Shown here in pieces: positions 31,691 through 43,300 of a stretch of 64,000 nt of DNA. Within the stretch, counting starts at the first letter, position 1. Every line of letters begins with the position of its first letter. A program made the translations under genes and the position numbers. Source of the stretch: Lumbricus terrestris (Eukaryota; Annelida; Clitellata; Crassiclitellata; Lumbricidae); the NCBI GenBank assembly GCA_949752735.1, contig OX457043.1, positions 44,820,263-44,884,262 of the forward strand. Direction: 5' to 3'. The notes beneath the pieces were generated by a model that was not told the DNA's origin, searched no databases, and saw only the letters and a program-made list of their open reading frames with translations.

Positions 31691-32334
31691 AGAATCGAAA
31701 ACATTAAAATAATGGCTGTCGTTCATTTCACAGATCCAATGGAGCAAAGGTCAGACGACCATAAAGAATGATTGATTTTGTTCTTGGTATAGTATACGCA
31801 GCGTTTAATCTTGACGTCTCTGGGGTGGGGGAGAAGTTCCCCAGTAATGAGAAATCCTCCACATAAAAATCGAGAGGTGCTGTACATATGTATAATATGC
31901 AGCATTCTCCCAGAAAAAGCACATCTGTAGGCCTACAACATTCCCCGCCAACAAATTCGACAGGTATTACACATGTGAAGAATTGGACAGCAAACCATCG
32001 AAGTAAGCCTATTAACAAAGGGTCATCAGAACAGAAAGTAAATAATTTATATGATTTAGAGCATCTTTATCGGAAAATTTGAAGAAAATAATAAAAAAGT
32101 CATCAGCTTTTTTGGGAAGTAACGGGGGACTAGATTAAAAACACCGCTTGGTAAGATATATCATTCAGATTTTTGCACTTTATTGCGCAGCGCTCTGCTG
32201 TCATTGAACGGTAAAACACTTTGACATTGATTGGATATAGAAATGATGTACGTTTGTTTATTATACTTTGTATGTACACCAAAATGCGGATAGCAATTGG
32301 TATATTAAAGAATATTCTTATCTTATCTTTAAAT

Positions 32335-32525
32335 GAACGGCGGTTGTGGGTACCGCCATCTGGAATGGCGCCCCATCAGCCTTGCGATTGATGCCAAGCC
32401 TAAACGCACCTACCTTTGTAAGTCGCTCAAATCTTACGTTTTTAGCTGTGGCTGGGCTGGGAGCGCCTCTGAGTATAGGTCTCTTTAAGAGGTCTTTATA
32501 ATAATATAAATTCTTGAAATGAATC
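32335..32525 (+). mobile_element. CR1/L2-like LINE 3' end
   Basis: CATCAGCCTTGCGATTGATG, GTAAGTCGCTCAAATCTTAC, GGCTGGGCTGGGAGCGCCTC and ATAAATTCTTGAAATGAAT follow the order of the LINE tail at 28250-28335. Confidence 0.8.
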
Positions 32526-32638
32526 AGTGAAGTCTAATAGCCTGAATGGAAAATTTTGCTGCACAAAGTTTAACGCCTTTGTTAAATATCGCACTCAGAG
32601 AACAGAATGGCTACTTACTACTATAATATTTTGATTAT

Positions 32639-32900
32639 CATAGGCGCAGGAGACAGGGATCCAGAGGGGCAAATGCCCCCCAGATTTTGGGCAAGTCTGG
32701 TTTTCGGGCAAGCAGACCCGAAAAAAGGAAAAAATGTATATAAAAAATGCAAAATTTTCGACTAAAAAAGGTCGTCAGAATTTTCGGACAAAAGTAACGG
32801 GAATTTTCTGAAGATTTCGGCCGGATGACTAAAAAAAGGTCGTCAGAATTTTTTCGAGCATTTTTGGCCCCCAACTGCTGAAATGTCCTCTACGCCTATG
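32639..32900. mobile_element. 262-bp hAT-like MITE
   Basis: Ends CATAGGCGCAGGAGACAGGG and CCTCTACGCCTATG; flanking TTGATTAT (32631-32638) and TTGATGAT (32901-32908) match at seven of eight. The interior has two GGTCGTCAGAATTTT modules and GGCCGGATGACTAAAAAAAG. Confidence 0.85.
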
Positions 32901-32939
32901 TTGATGATCACGAGTTTCATAAAATATTACCGTCACTGC

Positions 32940-33540
32940 TACTACTACACTGCTACGCATTAACCAACTGTAGGACTGCGGATCATCTTATTGGAGGTAC
33001 TCCTAAGTTCGGGCATATGTACATGTATACAGCAATATTCGGGTCACTGATGAAGCCTTGTTCAACTGCTGAATGTCCGACTAGTTCTTTGGTTGTCAAT
33101 TTCAGAGTTGACAAAAAAATAATTTAATCGCTGTAGTTTTCCTGCATTGCAGCTGATATCCAGCGAAGGTTTAAAAATATTTGCTCCCAATTTTGCTGTT
33201 ACACATCATATTTCGTCCTTTCTCGTTTCCTTGAAACTCTGTGGGTGCAAATTTTCTTAGTAATTGTAAAACCGCAACAATTCTTACATATACGTGTAGG
33301 CTATGCATAGCCTAGTGAATTCATTTTGTTTACAGTGGACTGACGACATCGTATTTCCCCGTTATTGACTATACCCTTAATTAGCTAACATCAAGTTGAG
33401 ACAATCAGATCATACATTCAAAGGCAGACGTTCGAAATATAGATTTTAAGAATGAAGCACAAAAATAAGAAAATTTGAAAGAAATAGTCATAGCCTGCAG
33501 GCAACTATAATGATAGCCTATACATAGGCCTACATTCAAA
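32940..33540. repeat. block A continuation, no gene
   Basis: Matches 56690-57240 without large gaps. AT-rich and noncoding in both copies. Confidence 0.6.
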
Positions 33541-33583
33541 AGCATAATTATTCAAAAGAAAATTGGAAAGGGAATTAAGGGAT

Positions 33584-35400
33584 CAAGGGCGGATCCAGGA
33601 TGGCCATCCGGCCATGCCCCATCAGAAATGTGCATGGGACGTGGCCCCCATCAGGCTTTAACAAGCGTTCGACCAATGAAACGGGAAAAGGTGAAAGTAG
33701 GATATGACTAAAAAACAAGTGCTGACAAATTATCAGGGCCGTAGCAACAATGAACGGGGCCCCCTCCGAACAGATGCAGGAACTGGAATGCAGTATCTGT
33801 TTCATACAATATACAGGGTTGAAGGTTCATATTATGCATACATAGGCGGCTAGGCCTACAGTGTACTGTACAAATATTCTGTATTTATTCATTGCTTCCT
33901 CGAAATGCCAAGTTTCTTTCGGACAAGAAAATAACGACATCAACCATACGCTTGACAACATTTCTCCAGAAATCTCTTTCTTTCAGAAAAGCCTGCGTTT
34001 CGAGTTGGTCAATAGATGTGCGGTTTACTATGCCTGAGCGAAAGTCAAACCACTTCACCATACAGTCTTGATGCCCTTTGCCTGTTTCGTGCTGCTGGAG
34101 TCTTTTTGACAGTGCTTTCCAAGCAGATGTTCCACGACGTAGCGGTATGTCGCCAGTGCCAAATAATTTACAACAAAAACAAAAAATGGCATCTTTCTGA
34201 ACTGAGTACATTAACCATGAACGTCTTATTTTCTCGCCATTAAAGTTCGATAGAAATTACTACTTGTGAACCTCCGTCTTTCCTCGTTAAATGGAAATTC
34301 GTAACTTTCATTCTGCTGTGGTGGGCCCCGTGCAACAATGTCACACACTTGCCAGTCCGATATTATAGACGGCCAAATTCCTGGATCATCAGTGAGTGGT
34401 TCAGATTCATATAAGCTTACTTCTTTCCCGGCAGCTGCTGGAATATCTGTCACAGTTTGTCTGGTAGAACTACTGACTTCACCTTCGACCGAGTCGTCGC
34501 TGCTAGCGCTGTCCGTGTCATTATGTCTGTAAGCCTACCTGTAGGCCTATGTTCGATTGCAACGAAAAATATGTTGACAACTTTGGAATTTTCTCAAGTT
34601 CTTTCTCGGCATCTTTGGCATCTTTTGATGCCTTTCGTTTACTAGCTCCACTCTTGTATTTGTATGTTCCTTTGGACATCACAAAGCGCGCTTAATTCTG
34701 CTTTGGAAACGAAACGTTTCAAACAGCAACAAAATTAAACACGCAAATTAACAACTTCTCGCCAAACGACGGACGCCAGTATTAACGGAAATACACGTTC
34801 TTTGAATGGGCTCAACTAAAATTCAAATTTGACCGCCGTTAAATGGGTTAAACTAAAATTCGAATTTGACCGCCGTTAAATGGGTTAAACTAAAATTCGA
34901 ATTTGACCGACAGGCTTGAAACAAATATCTTTGCTTGAACTGATGCATGGCCAATAGCATGATGTATCATAATTACTTCACAGACCTTTTGTCAGTATAA
35001 CTGACTGTGGATTGTGCAAAAGCGTCAATAAATGTCACTTACATAGGCCTAATTATAGGCAAACTTTACCGTCTTTTTCCAACTTTTTTGGGCCCCCTTC
35101 CTTCCGGGCACCCTTCGGCCGGAGGGTACGGAGGGCGGTCGCTACGCTTCTGCAAATTATTGTTAGGATTGGCTTGGGAAAATGCTACATGTTGGCATGT
35201 TGAAGAGATCTGGTTGATTAAATGACAAAAAAAACGATCATCAGCTGTTTTGGCAAAGAAATTTGGTATATTTGCACGACATTTCGACCGGATGACTAAA
35301 ATGGTCATCAGATTTTCGGCCTAAGGTCAACGAAATTTTTTCGACCGAATCTAAACATTATTTTTTGGCCTCCCTTCGAAAATGTCTGTATCCGCCCCTC
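33584..35400 (-). mobile_element. hAT transposon with partial transposase
   Basis: Ends CAAGGGCGGATCCAGGATGG and ..CTGTATCCGCCCCTC are inverted repeats; TAAGGGAT (33576-33583) and AAAGGGAT (35401-35408) flank it. Paralogous block B lacks the insert: at 57285 it reads GGAAACGGATTATCATAAAT straight through, against GGATAGTCTATCATAAAT after the insert. The inside has the start of a transposase on the minus strand and, near 35230-35340, GGTCATCAGATTTTCGG modules. Three tandem 38-bp units (CTAAAATTCRAATTTGACCG) at 34815-34905. Confidence 0.85.
33885..34679 (-). pseudogene. hAT transposase N-terminus with TTF-type zinc finger
   Basis: Start MSKGTYKYKSGASKRKASKD at 34679, then DPGIWPSIISDWQVCDIVAR with GPPQ (34226-34453), a frame change, and CFCCKLFGTGDIPLRRGTSA with WKALSKRLQQHETGKGHQDC (33885-34211). 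D-P-x-x-W-P, C-F-C-C-x-L-F and H-E-x-x-x-x-H are the TTF zinc-finger region of ZMYM/hAT-type transposases. The DDE catalytic domain and C-terminal dimerisation part are missing, so the element was internally deleted. Confidence 0.85.
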
Positions 35401-35408
35401 AAAGGGAT

Positions 35409-36280
35409 AGTCTATCATAAATGTACCTTACAGAGGCATAGCTTAATGCTAGCATAAATCTAAAACTGACAAATGAAAGGACTTTTGAAACATGCGATGT
35501 GAGAGATATCCTTCGAAATCCAAAATTTAAAAACATACATAGTCAGAAAATAGATTTTGCAAAGAAAGATATTCATGAAAAAACCTGTCACAAACACAGA
35601 AAAACAAAACGAAGCAAAATTTTCAAATAGGCCCAATATTCAAGCAAATCATGAAAGACATTAAATTTCCTAAATTAAGCACATTTCGATATGGTGCTTC
35701 TCTACTTAACGCAATTTTCACATACAATCTGTTTCCTATGCTGTTGTCAGTGATTCCTCACACTGAGTCGTGTATATGCACGAAGTAGGAAGTTACTGAA
35801 CATTTCTAAACTTATAGACTTTATAGTAGGCCTACTTAGCCTAGAAAATGTTCAAAAGGTAGGGCCTTCTATAGGTCCATAATATAGGAACCTAAATGTT
35901 CCGATACAATTTCAGAATGTGAGTTGAACTGCATGAGAAGGCCCATTTTAATGTGTATCAGATAATCATCGAGAGTGGTTCTGTTAATAAGAGTGGTCAA
36001 AAATAGACTTGTTTTAATCCTCATTTAAATTAGGCTAATGCTATTTGATTAGGCTAATCAAATACCATCTAAAAGCTTTTTTAAATCAATCTATTCAAGG
36101 TGCTGAAGTTAAGTCTGAAGGCAGGGCATTCCACACTGTAGGACCATGGCATTTCGTGGAAAACCTTATTCGGCTTTTATTCGGTCAAAGATCTAAGCGT
36201 TTATTAGGTCTATACGCATTTCGAGAGCAATATAGTGGTGGATAGCCTATACGATTTCAGTTTAAAGCAACAGTTATAGT
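35409..36280. repeat. block A right part, then unassigned sequence
   Basis: 35409-35935 continues the similarity with block B (ACTTTTGAAACATGCGATGT at 35481 and 57350; GGAAGTTACTGAACAT at 35788 and 57662). From 35936 I see no gene or repeat terminus; one short plus frame around 36045-36245 looks like nothing I know. Confidence 0.6.
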
Positions 36281-36505
36281 TTGTTTGTTTGTTTGTATGT
36301 GCACTTGTTATAGCGCGCCTTCAAGCTCTCTCTACTCAGAGGCGCTCCCGAATGCAGAGCGGACACTGCATCGGAATTTCACGCCGAAGCGCTGAGCAAT
36401 TGTGAGTGAAGGACTTGCCCAAGGTCCTTACGCGGTAAGGTGGATTCGAACCTCGAACCTTCCGGCTTCAAGGCAACGACGCCACCACTATACCACCGCG
36501 CCCCA
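36281..36505 (-). mobile_element. tRNA-derived SINE, family 1
   Basis: The minus strand begins GGGGCGCGGTGGTATAGTGG; B box GGTTCGAATCC; body as in the 17698-17912 copy; ends ACAAGTGCACATACAAACAA with a (CAAA)n tail. Confidence 0.85.
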
Positions 36506-36817
36506 CAAAACATCATAGTTGGTAAAAGTCAATGATAATGGTCTACTATGGTTACAGTATGGTAAAGACAATAGACGAAGAAGACAACTTGAATTTTGAT
36601 AATGTCACATATTGGCAATTATTATGTGATCAAATTTAACAATTTGCTTTAAACTAAGATTCCAATGAATAACCTATCTAAACACCGTACGTTTAGTAGT
36701 GCATCGATATATTGAGTAGCCTACTCCTCTTGCAATTAGTTCCATCAGGAGTTCTTGCTACAAGCCTGCAACAGAGACTGTTAAGAGAGTGGCATTAATT
36801 AGCTAAGATTTTTTCAA
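36506..36817. other. no gene recognised
   Basis: AT-rich spacer between SINE and LINE fragment; nothing identifiable. Confidence 0.4.
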
Positions 36818-37020
36818 TTCAATTTAATTCAATTTATTTGGCAACCAAAGCAAAGCAACAAAATAGATCAAGTGAAACATCATAGAAACAAAGTTAACAA
36901 AATAAAATAAAACAGTGCTTAATAAGTAATGATGCTGATAGTTTACAATTGGTTGCACAGGGGACTCAGAAGGGGTCTTGCAACCCCGCGTAGGTGGGCC
37001 CCTGAGATGTAGGGCCTACA
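36818..37020 (-). mobile_element. LINE 3' UTR-like end with (AATTG)n tail
   Basis: Minus strand: GGGCCCACCTACGCGGGGTT, TGCAACCAATTG, then GTTGCCAAATAAATTGAATT with AATTG repeats. Same type of end as 640-832 and 1770-2190. Confidence 0.5.
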
Positions 37021-37084
37021 GAGACAAGTAGCACCAGGTACCTCGTAAAAGACCTACTTTTGAGCCAATCATCATGATATTTCC

Positions 37085-37385
37085 AGGATGTGGTTAGGCA
37101 CAGGGACCGACTGGTTAGAGCAATCGGCCTGTAACACGAGGAGTACGGGTTCGATTCCCGTTCGAGGCGATTACTGTGTAGGGACCTTCACTCACAATTG
37201 CTCTGCAATACAATGTTGTATATGTAGTTGCGCGGTTGATGAATTGAAAAGTTTAGGGTAGATCCACGTTCAAAGTGATTACTGTGTACGTACATGGACC
37301 TTGAGCAAGTCCTTCACTCACAATTGCTCTGCAATACAGTTGCAGTTGCGCCGTTGAGGTGTTTGAGCGCACTTCTGGGCTTTGT
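37085..37385 (+). mobile_element. tRNA-derived SINE, family 2
   Basis: GGGACCGACTGGTTAGAGCA (A box TGGTTAGAGCAATCGG) and GGTTCGATTCC (perfect B box) about 40 bp apart. The body shares GGGACCTTCACTCACAATTG with family 1, and a second copy of that part starts at about 37258. The 5' and 3' stems do not pair as a tRNA acceptor would, so it is a SINE and not a tRNA gene. Confidence 0.75.
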
Positions 37386-38225
37386 AAGGAGGGCAATATC
37401 AGATTTCAGTTGTATTGTAATGTATGCGCCATGGCCCATGGTCTCTTCAGTTGAGGTGTGATTCAATAATTGCAACAAGAAACTTGATTGAGGTAGCCTT
37501 ATTATTATTATTAATCCATTGCCATCGATTAGAATTGATTAATTGAAAAGTAAGAATCGAAACCTACGTAGATAGTTTTCTTGGAATTTACACAGAGCCT
37601 AATCGCCTGAACCAGACTGATCATCGATATCTTGTGGCGCAGGTGCGTACTTCGTAGCCAGCTCTTAGAAAATGAAAAATTGTAATGACTATAGGAGCCT
37701 AGATCACTATAGACCTATAAGAAACTTTTTGCCCGAACCTCCCGCCAAAATACCCGCCTGAAGAATAACCGATTTGAACAATTTGTAGCCTATGGGTCAT
37801 GACCGTCATATAATTTCAGAGTAACGTGGTTCAAAGTACTTCAAACCACCACAAACCACCCGTGGCAACCCCACTACAGGGGCGACGCTGCGGCTATAGC
37901 GGAGCAGGCCAAGGCCAAGGCCAATATTGTATACTCAGGTAAAGTTTGTCCTTATCTGTTTGTCCTTGTACTGTCAAAAGGCTGCCAGTTTCATTTTGTC
38001 TTGCAATGACGAGTATTTAGTAGGGACCTAGCATATGCCTCTGCACTTGTTACTTGTTAGACTATATTATATATACCCTGATTATTACACGCTCTGGTCA
38101 CAAACATGTTTGGCGTCGCAGTTGCTGATATCAAGTCTAATTCGCAATTGGTTCTGTAAAAATAGTTAATAAATTTGTCGCCAAGGAAAGCATTCGTGTC
38201 GTCAGTAAAGAGTAAGCTTATTAGT
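37386..38225. other. no gene recognised
   Basis: AT-rich intergenic sequence. A short AGGCCAAGGCCAAGGCC repeat is at about 37905-37925. Confidence 0.4.
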
Positions 38226-38840
38226 TTAAGGACAGAAAAGGAAGAGGCTATAGTTCGCTGACACATGCAAACTGCAAAGTAAGAATAGAAGGGGTTCACG
38301 AATGGAACCAAAGTGACACTATAAATTAGTTAATTTTAAAATTAAAAATAAACCTCAAGTGATACAAATTGTAATGAATTGTTAATCTTCGAGAATTTCT
38401 CAGCGCCTCCAAAAGGCCACGCCAGAGAGAGACCCGCTTATTCACTGGCGCTGACTTAAAGCAGGTCTGCCATGGCCAACCCGCCCTGTTCGTTCCGTTG
38501 CCAGGTTGAAATCCGGGGAGGCCAAGCTGCTTCCGTGGTGATCGGTGATGATGATATTTGTTTGCATGGCTGAATTTGACTATTATCGGGATTTGATTGA
38601 TCGAAGAGTTCAGTTTGAAGATGATTTAAGTAATCAGACAATCATTTATAGTCTATAAACCTACCTTTCTTCTATGAATTCCAAGTTTAAGCCTAGATCG
38701 AATGGTTCGCCACATCAAAAACGTTTCGTATTAAGTCGAAGATACCAATAGATAAGCTATACATTGTTATTCATCGCTTCAGATAAGTTGCATTGTACCA
38801 TTAGTGATAGAAAGTAGACTGAATGTTTAAAATGACACAG
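38226..38840. repeat. 3' flank of ankyrin-cGLR copy 2 (matches 5930-6510)
   Basis: GTTTAAGGACAGAAAAGGAA, TTCTATGAATTCCAAGTTTA and AGATAAGTTGCATTGTACC correspond in order to the region downstream of copy 1. Includes a copy of the CACGTCAGG-type dispersed repeat at 38390-38530. Confidence 0.65.
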
Positions 38841-38873
38841 ACTTATGAGCTTCACAGCTTCCATGCACGGTGA

Positions 38874-40221
38874 CAGTGGCGTAGCCAAGTGGGGTTCGGG
38901 GCATGGGCGCCCGCACATAGGGGCAAGGGGGCACTTGCCCCCCCCTGGAAAATTGGCACCTATGTTTTTAACTGTTACTTTTGGGTTTTTGACAAATTTC
39001 TTTGCAATAATGCACCAATGATACGAATGATGCAGACAGTGAAAGTCAGAAATCTACGTTTAGAGATCTCTATAGAAATAAACATGATCTGATAACTTTC
39101 TGCCTTGCATGTTCAAGCTCTTTCTAAAAACTGCAACAATGACCATTGGCTTTCAACCCTTCAGCGGGCGCCCATGCAAACAGCAAGCCTATCGATTATG
39201 GCCTACTTGAGTGGAATCCAGCTGTAGTGCAAATAATCACAATTGCAATAATTAAATACTAATGCAAGAATTTGAAAAATTCTCAAAGTACACTGAAATT
39301 ACATAAAGGAGGGCTGCTTATTCACCAGAATTGTAATTAGGCCTATATAAACAAAGTCTGCTATAAGCCAGGCTCCATTTTGTCCATTTTGCAAGCTGCC
39401 AGTGCAGAATCCAGGGAGGTCAAACTGTAGATATAATTGGCTCTGTTATCACGCCTCAGGATTTACACCCAAAACTGACAAAGAGATCTGTCCAAAAGAA
39501 TTGATACCCACACTCATCTGATCCTCGTATCCTCCACCTTCCTAAATGACACCCACATTAACAGTTACTCTGGCTCTCTGGCTACCAGACTCGGACCTCT
39601 TTCTGACTCCTCTCTGGAATAGGCTTCTGACTCGATGCAGCACATGTGAAAATGCTGGTGCCCTGCGATTGTTTTTCGAGTGGCGCTTTAGAAGCAGCTA
39701 GAGGAGCACTTGCCCCTTGAAAAGTGACACCTATTTTTCGTTCATTTATTCATTCGTTCATTATACGCACTTAGATAGCGCACCTTTAGGAAACTACTTT
39801 TTAACATCTGCTTTTTGATTGTTAACAAATTTCAAAGGAAACCATTCATATTAAAAAAATTACACACCGTTAGATCTCATCACATGGCCGAAGTAGCTCT
39901 TGCTACTGAAAAATTTAACCGTGACTATTGGAAAAATTTGGCCCCCCTGCGAAAAATTTCTGCGGGCGCCCATGGTTCGGGGTTATACCCTACCCCCAAT
40001 TAGCTCAGGGAACAAGCTTTTTAAAGGTCATTTATCCACTTAAATAAGAAGATAAGAAAAACAAAACAATTGCTTATAGCAACAACTGTTTTTCTTACTT
40101 AATTCACTTTATTACTTTATTCCCTTTTATTTACCGTAATACTGTTGGGTTGGTGTCAGGAAGGGCATCTGGCCAGGGCACAAAAACCCAACCCCATCAT
40201 AAATTCCTGTCTACGCCACTG
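38874..40221. mobile_element. hAT-like element in the copy 2 flank
   Basis: Ends CAGTGGCGTAGCCAAGTGGG and ..CTGTCTACGCCACTG are inverted repeats. Flanks CACGGTGA and CATGCTGA agree at six of eight. Inside are paired GCACTTGCCCC and GGGCGCCCATG segments in both orientations, perhaps nested copies, a CACGTCAGG-type repeat at 39320-39430, and AATAAA signals on the minus strand near 40119. No transposase seen. Confidence 0.7.
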
Positions 40222-40363
40222 CATGCTGATAATATTGAATGAAGGCATGATGCAAAAGTCACGTCGCTAAAACCACACATACACAAAAGCAAGCACAATT
40301 AACTCTTCGACTCTTGATCAAGGAGATCGATTTCATTTGCTTACTTTATCCTTATTGTTTGGC

Positions 40364-43300
40364 TCAATATATATAGCTGGGAATACGTGATGCTAACTTA
40401 CTGATGAATTCTTTCCGATCAAATTGTTCCCACTTTGGGTCTTGATTCGCAATACGACTTCCTTGGTTTAAGTCGTACGTGCGACTGTCTTGGATTATAG
40501 GTATATCGATCGTTGTGTCATCTGGGCATAGGTCAAGGTAAATATCAAAGGCCGCAGAGTATTTGAAAATAATCTTGTGCCATAAGGAAACGTCTACCCC
40601 GTCCGCCTTCTGAATGCGCATATAGTATTTAATCAGTTCGACAACTCGCTGTTTGAATGATGGCATGAAGTAACATGGATAAACGTCATGTTGATAAAAC
40701 TCACTGAAACAAAACATGAGTCTCTCTACCAAGAAAGCCAGTTCCTTTGGTTTAAAGCTGTCGTCTTCCTTTCTTTCACATCATTCTGGGATCCTTAGAG
40801 CCTCCATGCAAAAGAGAAGGGACGTCTTCAATTGATAAGTAGCCTTTGTATGATTGTAAAGCATAAATTTGCAAACTATATATGCTGCATTAACTAAAGA
40901 CGAGCTTTCTCTTATGATTCGACTCTCTAATATTGCAAAAGAAATCCTGGCAAATGTATCTGAATAGACAGAGTGAGTACCATGTGGCTTGGATGGATCA
41001 AAACGTGGCTGATCAAAGACCAAAATACAACTGTCTGCCTTCCCAGCTGGGATTCTGTCAACTGACAGTTGGTCTCCAAAACATGAATCCTCCACTTGAA
41101 TACAAGCAACAACATCAATCGATACATTGACAAAAAGAAAACCTCCCTCGCCATCCTCAATGGGATGAATCATCTTCAGCTGCACGTTCTTGCACAGATC
41201 CGCTGCTGGCTTTCGGTGTCTGCCTTTACCTGTAACTGTGAAGTTCCATTCGAAAAGTTGTTCGTCCTGCCACGCATACTGATCCTCTATGACGTCTTCT
41301 ACAATAATCTGGAATCTAGAATTGACTTCGCTAGTCTGCAAGCACTGGTCTAAGTTGAAGAAACAGTCAAACTCCCCCTTTTTGGCACTCTGCCCCTTTT
41401 TGGCACGGTCACCCTTCCGTCTCAATTGAAAGTATCCCTTTGGACCCAGGGGATGTGGAAACACGTCGCACTTCTCACTGAATTTAGTCAGCTTGAATGT
41501 AAAATCGAAGTCTGTTGAAAAAACAGCCTTTGTTTCTTGATCGGCACTTCCGACTAATATCGGTTTGCATTCAAATCGTTCGTCCTTTTCCTTTATACCA
41601 TCAGCCAATCGCTCAATGAAGCGTTGAATTGAAGGTTTAAGTTTGCTTACGCGTCTGTTTAGGCTAAGAAAGTCGTTCTGGACCCAAATCTTCCAAATCG
41701 CTTTTTCTGACGACTCTTTAGGGCGATGTGATTGAGAGTATATACGAACAGTTTCAAACAGTTTTCTCTTCAAAAATTCTGTCACATGAGTAACACTTAG
41801 CATACGCGCGATATCTATGGGCATGTAAATCGGCTTCTTTCCTATTGGCGATTCGTCGGCGTTGTCTGTGTTGCTATTCACCAATTCCCTCAGCTTCCTC
41901 AGAAATTTAGGTGTATGTCCTTTTCTGTCTTTTGTGCTTTCATCCGCTACGTGCTCGATAAGAATTTTATACTGGTTATTGCCTTCTGCGTAATGCAAAG
42001 GCGTTTTGCCGTAGATGTCAACAGCGTTAACGTCGGACCCTATTTCTATTAGCCCCCTCAATAGATCGCGTTCTTCCTCGGTGATATCGCTTGGTCTCAT
42101 AACAGCGTAGTGAAGTGGAATTCTTCCTTTATTATCTGTTGCAGTGGCTGACTCCCTGAAATTCTCTATATTTAGAAGAATTCCATAAACCATTATATCT
42201 GACCTTTCACTATCGTCTCCCATTTTTGCTGCCTTGATGTCTTCGACTGCAAAACCTGAAATTCGGGAGATGATCAGTCGATGAAGTGGACCTCTTCCTC
42301 TCTTGTCAACTCTTGCCACTTCCATTGGTGCTTCGTCCATCGATTCTAGTGAATTGCGAATGGCACCGCGATACTTAAGTGCTTCGAATGTCTCCGAGGT
42401 AATTCGTTTCGAAGACGTTCCTGCCAGATCAAAAGGCGTGTGTCCTATGAAGTTTATAGCATTTACATTTGTTTCGTCAATGGCCAGCAATAATTTGACC
42501 ATTTCTTCTTTGAGTCGCGTGGTTTTCGCGTCAGAGTCAAGCTTTTTGCACAGCCGTTCAACTGTATTATGTAGATCCATGGCTCTATCTCCTACTCTAT
42601 GTGTAACCCACGGCCTTTTCACAGGATGCTTATCGATGTCATTAGTTCGATTACGCATTCCCTTGCAAAAGAAATGCAAATCAAACCAGTTCCTGTTTTG
42701 TTCATAGACAGCCGCGTGCATGGCAGTAAATCCGCAGTAGTCATGCAGATTAATAGACACTTCATGGCTGAGAAGCAGTCGCATTGCTGAGACTTTGTGT
42801 GTTTCGGCTGCTTTAATCAAGGCAGTTGCTCCATATCGGTCTCGTGCGTCAAGGTCGAGTTTCAATCCTGATTTCTTCTCCCAGTCAAACAACTTTTGAA
42901 TGGTGTTAAGACATCCTCTCATTGAAGCAATTATCAAAGGCGTTTCACCAAAAGCATTCTTCATGTTGAAGTCTGCACCTTTTTCCAGCAGCAATTGCAT
43001 CAGTTCGTCAGTAGTTTGAATCTTCAAAGGAAGCCGTCTTGTCAGTTGATCGTTAAAGCATCTTCTCAATTTTATTATAACGTGAAGTGGTGTATTCAAA
43101 TTCTCATCTTGGTAGTTAACATTAAATTTGCTCGATTTCATAAGAAGTTGAGCTATTTCTTTTATCATCTTGCATTCCATCCGGTGTTGTATATCGTAGC
43201 ATAGAACTTCCATGATGTCGATTATCTCTGTGTGTTTCATTTTGGAGATGACTTCATATCGACGATCCGGCTTCGTGATTGCCTTAATCATACAATAAAA

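Larger units (their letters stand above)
30340..33575. repeat. paralogous block A (matches 55020-57250)
   Basis: Collinear similarity to block B: TTAAGCGTCAAATACAA (30401 and 55255), GCCAACGCGAATCATAATAT (30855 and 55852), ATTGGAGGTACTCCTAAG versus ATTGGAGGCACGCCTAAG (32990 and 56715), GAAAGAAATAGTCATAGCCT (33480 and 57216). Block A contains LINE 3' fragments and two hAT-like insertions. No gene recognised. Confidence 0.75.

Noticed and set aside
37085..37160. tRNA gene (good A and B boxes)
   Set aside because: The 5' and 3' acceptor strands do not pair and SINE body sequence follows.
40781..40783. TGA as a selenocysteine codon
   Set aside because: Copy 1 has arginine at the aligned site, not cysteine, and I see no SECIS-like context; nonsense mutation is simpler.
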